Shown in pieces: positions 57,626 through 64,000 of a stretch of 64,000 nt of DNA (positions are counted from its first letter, which is position 1; each line of letters begins with the position of its first letter). Source of the DNA: Symsagittifera roscoffensis (lineage: Eukaryota; Xenacoelomorpha; Acoela; Convolutidae); NCBI RefSeq assembly GCF_963678635.1, contig NC_087064.1, forward strand, positions 33,394,369 to 33,458,368, read 5' to 3'. Position numbers and translations under genes: made by a program. The notes beneath the pieces were generated by a model. The model was not told the origin of the DNA. It ran no database searches and worked only from the letters and a program-made list of their open reading frames with translations.

Positions 57626-58035
57626 TGGAACCTGATCCAAACTACATTTTATAATTGGATAAATTGGATATTTTACCACTGTAAAATATTTAATATCAAC
57701 CAATCATAATCCATCTAACTAACAACCCACTTATTTGTAAGTGCTGAAATTACTTGTAATTTCAGCACCAGAGAGATTTGAATTTAACTTAGAAATTAGT
57801 TGCCTCTCCAAGAGAACCTCAGCTGCCGCAATAAACCAGTATACTCTAGATCTATTAAGCCTAGCAGAGACTAGTTAAACACCCTGAGCCTAGTAAGTAT
57901 AAGAGTAAGATTAGGAGCGGTATTAGACTAAGAAGTTGCACGAATCTATCCGGCCGAAAATAAGATAGCGTGACGAGCAGACGGTGTACCCTATCCGAAA
58001 TTACTCTATGAGTTAACCACATCGGTCCTCACTCA
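57626..58035 (+). repeat. 3' LTR (410 bp)
   Basis: Begins TGGAACCTGATC and ends GGTCCTCACTCA. About 15 substitutions and one 2-bp indel separate it from the 5' LTR by eye. The hairpin (57741-57768) and AATAAA (57830-57835) are conserved. It is followed by TTTA. Confidence 0.95.
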
Positions 58036-58039
58036 TTTA

Positions 58040-58376
58040 ATCAAAAAAGTGTTAATCATAATCAAAAAAGTGAGATTTGTTTAAAAAAGAAGTCATTTCT
58101 GTTTACTTGCATTCATTGACTGTTTTCCAACTGTCTGTTGGCTATGTTCTTATTTGATTATATTTGGAACCAACTACTGCTACCATGAAAACAAATTAGA
58201 ACTTAAAATTAGAAAATAAATTAAAAAATGAAATAATTTTGAATTAATTTGGAAAAAAAATGCCATTAAAAATCAAAATTTTACTAGTTACTGTGATCGG
58301 AATATTGTCTGCTACTTGCACAACGACCGATTATCCCTGTTTGCATTTGAATTCAAAATGTCATTTGTTTGCTTAG
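58040..58376. other. ZFAND4 intron 6, distal part
   Basis: AT-rich sequence between the retroelement and exon 7, ending in TTTGTTTGCTTAG. The frame reported through it (58316 on) merely reads through the acceptor. Confidence 0.6.
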
Positions 58377-58661
58377 AAAATCGGATTCCCAGTCATCAGA
58401 GACAGCAACAGCCGCGGTCGCGGCAGAACACGAGTGGCGGCGGATTTCATGTTGAGAACCTAACCAATGCAGACCTGGCTGAACTGAAATACTTTTCTTC
58501 CATTTTGGACAGAGCAGCCGCCAAAGGAAAACTGTCACGAATTTCACCAACGGCAACAGCAGAACCAACATCAAACAAGCATAGTCCGTCGAACTCTAAA
58601 GGAGCCAATTTTGCAGGACAGTCAACATTCCAACCTGTGTCATCCAATACTTCATCTAAAG
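58377..58661 (+). CDS. ZFAND4: ZFAND4 exon 7
   Basis: The acceptor is TTTGCTTAG. It enters in phase 1 and encodes ENRIPSHQRQQQPRSRQNTS, then FHVENLTNADLAELKYFSSI and LDRAAAKGKL, a probable helix within disordered sequence. The donor TCTAAAG|GTCATA is weak but is the one that keeps frame into exon 8. Reading on reaches a stop within six codons (GHSLNP). Confidence 0.8.
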
Positions 58662-59043
58662 GTCATAGCCTTAATCCTTAATTGCCCTCAAATTCGTTAA
58701 AATCCTTAAAAAATGAAACATAATTTCAAAACCCTGTGGTGCATTTCAAAGCGACAATTTTCCGCCGATGAATTAAGCATAACTAATAGAAAAGTAATAA
58801 AAAATATTTTGATTAAGCAGTGCACAGCAACCAAACGGACTTGTTGATATAGAATGTTTTGCAGAACTACTAAGCGATAATTCCTGACCATACTTGTTTG
58901 CGATGATTTGTTGCTTTTTAGCGACAAAATGTCGCTTGCTAAGCATAGTTGCTTGTTACGAATCATAAGTTAATAGCCGTTGCTACCTCATTGCCGAAGT
59001 GAAAGTAAATTTAGTAAACAATTTAAATCTCTTAATGTTTTAG

Positions 59044-59094
59044 CCAAACGAAATAGCACAGTGCAACCTATACCTCCTCCGTTCCCCAGAACTG
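59044..59094 (+). CDS. ZFAND4: ZFAND4 exon 8 (51 bp)
   Basis: The acceptor is AATGTTTTAG and the donor is ACTG|GTAAGT. It encodes KRNSTVQPIPPPFPRTG in phase 1 to 1. It is short and Pro-rich. Support comes from strong sites and phase agreement, not from homology. Confidence 0.72.
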
Positions 59095-59237
59095 GTAAGT
59101 GATTTGAATCTTTTCCAAGAAGTGTACTTTTTTTTTCACAAATGTTGAGTAAGTGATTTAAACCTTTGAACCGATAAGTGATTTAAATCTTTTCCAAGAT
59201 GTATAATTTGTAATTTTTTTTCACAAATGTTCTTAAG

Positions 59238-59529
59238 GCCCTCTTTCATCGGATCTGAGGATCCAACATCCGAGCTATCAAAGAACAACCGCGATTTCAC
59301 CCGGCACAAGTGTGTACACTAAACAAACATCTCATCGCCTGCCTTCTGCAACCCATAGACTGCCTGGAAATCTGAAAGGAGCCACTACTACTCTGGATAA
59401 AGATGTTTCTGGATTCGCAAAGGTATCAGGACTGACTAGCAATGTACCTGTCGACATTCCAGTTCCCAAGAAGCCGAGGTGTTTCGTGTGTGGGAAGAAA
59501 ACCAGGATTGGTGCAACTTATTCATGCAG
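59238..59529 (+). CDS. ZFAND4: ZFAND4 exon 9: linker and first half of the AN1 zinc finger
   Basis: The acceptor is ATGTTCTTAAG and the donor is TGCAG|GTTGGA. It encodes a Ser/Thr-rich linker (TSHRLPSATHRLPGNLKG), then KKPRCFVCGKKTRIGATYSC, the first three Cys of the AN1 finger (C-x2-C-x11-C). Vertebrate ZFAND4 has HCFLCGKKTG at the same place. Confidence 0.92.
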
Positions 59530-61328
59530 GTTGGAAAAATAAAGTTATATTACACAAGCGACCCTGCGAGCGTTAGTGTATTAGAAAGAACCTTCTTTTT
59601 TTCTAAGCTAACTCACAAAAAAAGTTTATTTTTTGGTGGCAAAGTTCATTATTTAGTGGCAAAGTTTTCATTATTTAGTGGCAAAGTGTTCATTATTTGG
59701 TGGCATTTATGCTATAATCACGATCTGTAGCATTCGAAATTTCGTAGCATCTCTGCTTTGTTTGAGGCTAGTGTTTGAATAATTTAGCGACTGTGGCTTG
59801 TGCGTGAGAATTATATTCGCTGGGTTGCCGTAGGTCGCAGATCGAATCTGAAACCTAGCCGAATTTATTTTTACTAATTCGAGGCTTATTTCAACTTTTT
59901 TGTTGCACTTATTGATTTTTGTCGTGTACTCGCTTTTGTTTGCGAAGCGCAGCTTCACCTGTGTTTTTACCACTGTCAGGTTTAATAAAAGAAGTGCAGA
60001 CGCTTATTTATGTTTTTTTTCAAGGAAATGAGATCAAAAGTTTCGCATGCTGAAAATTGATATTTGGCGGGCTTAATTTAATTTCTCGAACATGATTGAC
60101 TTAGTTCCTCAGTTGGATTTTTTTGAAGATTTCTCAGCGGAAAAGATACTTATTAATTTTGTTTTCTCAAGCTTTTGTTTGCTGTTTTTAAGAGTTGGTG
60201 AACGCAGTGAAGACTCATATATTTTGTGATGATTGTTTGGTTTTTTAAGGAAAATTCTTCACACTCAAATTTGATTTTTCGGTTTTTTAACTTCATTTTT
60301 TTTCCAAGTTCAGTTCATTTAATTCGAACAGCAAATTTTTAAAGGTCACGAATAATATGATTGATATCTAATTTCGAATGAAGATTATAATTTCATGATT
60401 TCCCAGCGGAACAAGAACTTTTCATTTTGATCCAGTTTTCTTAAATTGATTTAATATTATTAAGACTTATGAATGTAGTGAGTACTCTTAAATATGTCTC
60501 GTTAAATTTTTTTGCTCATTGGTTTCTCGCGGTTTGATTTTTGATTTTTTTAAATTTCAGTTCATTTCTTTTGTTAAAAGGAAGGCAAACTCCACTATCG
60601 GACGGCAAAATGATCGATTTCTAGTTTAGAAAGTGAAATTTGTTTTTAGAGATTTCACAGCGGAATAAAATATTTACCTATGATCCAGTGTTCTCGAATT
60701 GGGTTAATTTTATCCAAAATGTGTCAATAATAAATTCCTCTTGAAATTTTAAGAGCTTTAAATTCGAAAGTTGAAGTTTTTTTTTATAGTAATGATCGTT
60801 GTGTGTACTCTTATAGAGGTTTTGCTGATTTTTTTTTCAGGTAAAAGTTTATATTTGAGGTGTGATATGTTTTAAGCTTACTTCTTTTCCTGTCTTAAAA
60901 GGAAGGCAAACTCTGCTATCGAACATCAAAGTTGTAAAGCTCACCAAAAACTTCACCGATTTCTAATTTCGAAAATTGAGTTTAATTATCAGATTTTTGT
61001 TATAGTTGTTCGTGAAATTCAAAAAGCTCTAAGAGCATATAATTTTTCTTTAAAATTCGACAGTTGTAGTTTTTTCAAACAAGATATCGTTTTTTTTTGG
61101 TTTTCTTGCGTTCAATCCGTGCGTTCCTTGTCAGCTGACTATGTTTGCGAAGTGCAGCTTTGCCTCTGTATTAAAACTCGAAACAATTACTCCATATTAA
61201 TTAACTAAGCGTGTAGTGCGTTTATCTTAAATGCAATTTTAATCAGACGCAAGTGAAAAACAGTTCGATTTGAAAAATAATGTCTTTAAGCTGAATTTTC
61301 TAGACCAGTTTTTTTCTGTTTTTTTTAG
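59530..61328. repeat. ZFAND4 intron 9 with decayed repeats of about 260 bp
   Basis: At 59638-59705, GTGGCAAAGTTCATTATTTA-type words repeat four times. From about 59930 to 61170 blocks recur about every 255-265 bp: TTTC(T/C)CAGCGGAA(T/A)AA near 60130, 60400 and 60655; GATTTCTAATTTCGAA-type words near 60365, 60615 and 60955; and GGAAGGCAAACTC at 60580 and 60900. The same words occur in the duplicated block of intron 6 (CCAGCGGA(G/A)TAAAAATTTT at about 37700 and 39140). It looks like a strongly diverged tandem or dispersed family. Confidence 0.6.
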
Positions 61329-61464
61329 ATGCGAAGGGGTTTTCTGTGCACAACACAGATACGCCGAGAGCCACGACTGCACGTATGACTACAAGAGTGA
61401 AGGCAAGAAACTGTTGGAGTACACGAATCCGGTTGTAACAGCACCCAAATTGCCAAAAATATAA
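61329..61464 (+). CDS. ZFAND4: ZFAND4 exon 10: second half of the AN1 finger and conserved C-terminus
   Basis: The acceptor is GTTTTTTTTAG. It encodes CEGVFCAQHRYAESHDCTYD, completing the AN1 pattern (C-x4-C-x2-H-x5-H-x-C). It ends NPVVTAPKLPKI before TAA at 61462, which is almost the same as the vertebrate ZFAND4 C-terminus. The phase 2 junction restores Arg between the two finger halves. Confidence 0.96.
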
Positions 61465-62850
61465 GGCGATAGACTTTATAAACAAAGACTTCGAGTTAAA
61501 TTTACACTTCTATCAGTGAAGACCAAGTTATTTAAAACGTTTATTTAACTTCCAGTACTCATTATACAGAGGAAATAACTTCCAGCACTCATTATACAGA
61601 GGAAATAACTTATCATATTTTCACGAAATTCTCAGCCAAATGTTTCATGCGAAATCGAAATCAATCATTTTCCCACTGATTGAGACCAAAAAATAACGGT
61701 GAATGTGTTAATATAAGCATTGTTTTTATTGGATATTCTTGCTCAAATCTTGTATTTTTGCTAGCATCGAAACCGAATGTCGATCAACTAAGATATATGT
61801 TTTTATTTGATTTTTTTAACTTCTTTTGGTGCTTTATGTTGCGATCATTTATGCGATTCTTACTTTCGCTATAGATTTGTATTTATCATATCAGAAATTT
61901 CATTCCCCATTCTAAATTTAAAAATCCTCTTTTCATAGATTTGGCGTGCTTGTTTCTTAGTAATATCAGTTTACCAAATATTCTTTGTTTTCAAGGTTCG
62001 GTTGTCAAAGTATCTGCTACTTGGTAAGCAGATTGAATAACTTGAATTTACCTCATTTGAATCCAGATAATAAAATTAGATTTAGCTGCTGTTAGTTTAT
62101 TTAGACTTGGAAGTTTAGTTTTGATATTCAAATTAACAAATCGTTGCTCAATGAATATATTCTATGTTTTGGATACCCAAATGTTTTGCCTAATGATCAT
62201 TCAATCGCTTTGATCTTCTACCAACTCTGCAGTTAAATCTTTGGAAGAAATTTCTCGACTTGTGATTGAAATGAAATTTCGCATCAATTTGTAGAAGTAA
62301 TTTCTTCGAAGGGAGTAGAGTATGGTGAACGAACGTGATCATTTTGCATTTCTAAATAAACAGTTCGGATCAAATATTGTTTTTGTTTGTTGGATCATGC
62401 GGCTCTTTTCCTAATTGCACTTCTTTTTGCGCTGAAATTAATTATATTACCTGTACTTGACAACTAATTCAAAGATTTAAACGTGGTTTTTGGAAGTGAG
62501 CTGCAACAACATATTTTAAATAGCCTAATTGTTTCTTCATATTTAAAATAGCCCAACTGGGCTTTTTTTAAGCGCTGGCAATCAAATTTTTCAGCGTAAC
62601 AGTTTGGCTTTTTTCGGCATAGTATTCTGCTTGTTTCTTTTATAAAAAATTTGACTCACGGGAAATTTTTTTCTTGGGTTATGGCAAATCTAAGCATTTT
62701 GAACAAGTTTTTGCAGACCCAATTTTTTATAAAATAGATTTTTCTGATTAGCTTCATAGCTGAAACTTCCAATCTGAATAAGTTAGGGCGAGTTTTATAA
62801 GGGACAGAAAAGGTGTTCTTAAACTCTTAAACCATTAGGTGGTTTTTCTT
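61465..62850. other. ZFAND4 3' flank
   Basis: AT-rich sequence without an ORF. A 30-bp tandem duplication lies at about 61547-61605 (ACTTCCAG(T/C)ACTCATTATA twice). Several AATAAA-like words exist (for example near 62070), but I cannot assign the polyadenylation site. Confidence 0.5.
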
Positions 62851-63180
62851 TTGATGTCCAAAGTAGTAGAAGTAGTAAGAGACTTTATTCACAATAAAGG
62901 AAGTACAATATACACCAAGGGAGAAATTTATAAGAAAAACTTCAAGCACTAACGTAAATGGATATTGGCAAGCTTGCTTCGGGACTTAGAACAAAACCAT
63001 AAGGTTGAGAAGATACCCACTTTTTTTTAGATCAAACACTGATTTTACCCGTAAAGCTCTAATGAAAACGTTTCTGATTTGAAACTTCGCGTTTGCTTGA
63101 AAGAAAATAGATGTGCTAGAGAAGAGCGCGTAGAGTTACTTGGTAGAGTCATCTCGCGTTCCACCATGATGCCGAATTTC
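62850..63180 (-). pseudogene. LINE D: 3' end fragment (-)
   Basis: On the minus strand the segment reads LYALFSSTSIFFQANAKF, then RNVFIRALRVKSVFDLKKSG and a stop, then about 150 bp of 3' UTR ending in CTACTTCTACTACTTT. This resembles the C-terminal patch of LINE B (RFKSDNKFFIRAV...), so the two are probably related. Only the last exon-like part is present, as expected for 5'-truncated LINE copies. Confidence 0.6.
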
Positions 63181-63250
63181 CATAACAAAATTTTTTTGGT
63201 CGACCAAATTGATTTCCTGAGCGCTTCCAGAAAAAATCGGAGACCCTATT
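63181..63250. repeat. Short dispersed repeat shared with intron 6
   Basis: GGTCGACCAAATTGATTT followed by a GAGC-C-TTCC-like stretch is the reverse complement of about 35980-36010. It lies between LINE D and LINE E. Confidence 0.5.
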
Positions 63251-64000
63251 TTATCATCATCATCATCATTGCTGGATTATACACCCTTTTTGGTACTCAA
63301 AGGTGTTTGTTTTGTCTGTCTCCTTAGTACGTGGCCGATGTGTAATAATGAGATCTGAATAAATGTGTCTTCAGTGATTTTCTGAATAACTGAAAGTCCG
63401 TTTCTTCTCGCATTTTCTGGGGCAGTGAATTCCAAAGTTTTGCTCCACAATAGCTGAAAGATCTTCTACCTAAACTTGAATTAACTCTGGGTACTACCAA
63501 TTTTGGACCATCACGCAAGCTATAGCTATTTTGTTTTAATTTGAGTATGTCTCTTAAAAATGCTGGACATAAATAGTTTCGGTTTAGTACTTTGAAAACA
63601 ATGCACAGTAATTTGAACTCAATTCGCTTCGAGACTGGTAACCAATGTAGATCATGTAGATAAGGGCTGGTTGGTGTTCCTTTCTTGAGTTGGAATACAA
63701 ATCGTCCAGCTGAATTTTGTATTTTCTGCAGTTTCATCAAAAGGTAATTGGGTAAACCAAAATATAGGCTATTGCAATAGTCAAGGCGGCTAAGTATAAG
63801 GGATTGACAGAGTAAATGTCGGGTCTCAAAAGAAAGGAAAGCTTTTATGCTAAAAAGTTTCCGCAGAATGTAATAGGCCGAGCTACAAACAGAATTGATT
63901 TGTCGTTGTAAGTTAAATTTGGAATCAAAAATAAAACCAAGCACTGTAAGTGTGTCTTCTGATTTGACAATTTCATTATTAACACGTATGTTTATTTCTC
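63251..64000 (-). pseudogene. LINE E: CR1/L2-like C-terminal part (-), cut by the window edge
   Basis: The minus-strand frame 63944-63324 is open for 206 codons and continues upstream beyond 64000 (LTVLGFIFDSKFNLQ). It carries the thumb and C-terminal region of CR1/L2/Rex-type LINEs: ILSRLDYCNSLYFGLP, LQKIQNSAGRF, LHDLHWLPVSKRIEFKLL and SLRDGPKLVVPR, ending ...FRSHYYTSATY. A 3' UTR of about 70 bp ends in an ATG-triplet repeat near 63256-63271. This is the best-preserved LINE frame here and may belong to a young copy. Its RT core lies outside the window, so I call it partial. Confidence 0.88.

Larger units (their letters stand above)
39197..58035 (+). mobile_element. Giant Ty3/gypsy-type LTR retroelement with env-like and accessory ORFs, 18.8 kb
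   Basis: The LTRs start TG and end CA, are flanked by TTTA, and enclose 18 kb. The pol order protease-RT-RNase H-integrase is that of Ty3/gypsy (Metaviridae) and vertebrate retroviruses. Downstream of integrase lie two tiny hydrophobic ORFs, a Ser/Thr/Pro-rich ORF, an env-like region and a long unknown ORF with a predicted intron. Typical gypsy elements are 5-10 kb, so this is unusually large. The copy is inactive, with in-frame stops (for example 41833, 49044) and frame changes in gag, between RNase H and integrase, in integrase, in env and in the last ORF. The LTRs differ by about 15 substitutions and a 2-bp indel by eye. It lies in the sense orientation in intron 6 of ZFAND4. Confidence 0.95.
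32928..61464 (+). other. ZFAND4: ZFAND4 gene, span of ten predicted coding exons
   Basis: The ten exons join in frame with consistent phases (1,1,2,2,0,1,1,1,2) into about 939 codons. Vertebrate ZFAND4 is somewhat shorter (a little over 700 residues). The hallmarks are an N-terminal ubiquitin-like domain, the LVLAMRGGPINTRR-type motif and a short conserved L(N/D)SS...VYREGDQLNLYRVVDR-type segment. At the end are an AN1 zinc finger and the terminal NPVV(N/T)APKLPKI. All of these are recognisable here. The last intron of the 5' half (35759-58376) holds an 18.8-kb retroelement and a tandem duplication, while most other introns are 60-382 bp. The function of ZFAND4 is poorly defined; the UBL and AN1 domains suggest a link to ubiquitin or protein-quality pathways. 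Exon edges are predicted from splice consensus and frame only. Confidence 0.93.

Noticed and set aside
1-64000. CRISPR array, operons, prokaryotic origin
   Set aside because: The repeats are microsatellites, LTRs and diverged duplications. Spliced genes and retroelements show eukaryotic nuclear DNA.
1-64000. Naming the species or phylum
   Set aside because: ZFAND4 is widespread in animals and these repeat classes are shared by many invertebrates. A phylogeny of the protein would be needed.
1-64000. tRNA or rRNA genes
   Set aside because: I saw no convincing A/B-box pair with a cloverleaf context and no rRNA core sequence by eye. A covariance-model scan was not possible.

Overview
This is eukaryotic nuclear DNA from an animal. 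It is strongly AT-rich, its genes have introns, and it carries several unrelated transposon classes. The one host gene I can name is a ZFAND4 orthologue (AN1-type zinc finger protein with an N-terminal ubiquitin-like domain), read on the + strand from about 32.9 to 61.5 kb in ten coding exons. The repeats (CR1/L2-like LINEs, a Polinton/Maverick-type DNA polymerase, a giant env-bearing Ty3/gypsy-type element) and the mix of 50-300 bp introns with one huge intron suggest an invertebrate. The sequence alone does not let me name the phylum.

Layout. 1-4.2 kb is AT-rich with no gene seen. 4.2-5.97 kb is a decayed retroelement gag/protease region with an internal 430-bp tandem duplication. 5.97-12.39 kb is a Polinton-type element with long terminal inverted repeats (TIRs), a frameshifted minus-strand polB, a second plus-strand polB N-terminus and a 200-N assembly gap. 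It looks like a head-to-head arrangement of two polB copies. 12.4-18.3 kb is non-coding, with a duplicated block at 16.4-17.5 kb. 18.3-32.84 kb is a LINE graveyard: LINE A (+), an AAC microsatellite, an RT-element C-terminal fragment, LINE B (-), another RT-element remnant (+), and LINE C (+), whose ATT-repeat tail stops about 90 bp before the ZFAND4 start codon. 32.9-35.76 kb holds ZFAND4 exons 1-6. 35.76-58.38 kb is a 22.6-kb intron. It contains a 1.44-kb tandem duplication and an 18.8-kb LTR retroelement (39,197-58,035; 408/410-bp LTRs, TTTA target duplication) in the same orientation as the gene. 58.38-61.46 kb holds exons 7-10, ending in the AN1 zinc finger. 62.85-64.0 kb holds two minus-strand LINE 3' ends, the second cut by the window edge.

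The most interesting object is the giant LTR element. After a Ty3/gypsy-order gag-protease-RT-RNaseH-integrase region it carries two tiny hydrophobic ORFs, a Ser/Thr/Pro-rich ORF and a Cys-rich env-like glycoprotein region with a C-terminal hydrophobic segment. Next comes a long unrecognised ORF whose start overlaps the env stop (ATGA) and which seems to be spliced to a short basic last exon. The copy is dead, with several stops and frameshifts, and its LTRs differ at about 15 positions counted by eye. The adjacent duplication copied the host flank plus the first 105 bp of the LTR, so it postdates the insertion. ZFAND4 keeps an open frame across all ten exons with matching splice phases, so the gene appears to tolerate this intron load.
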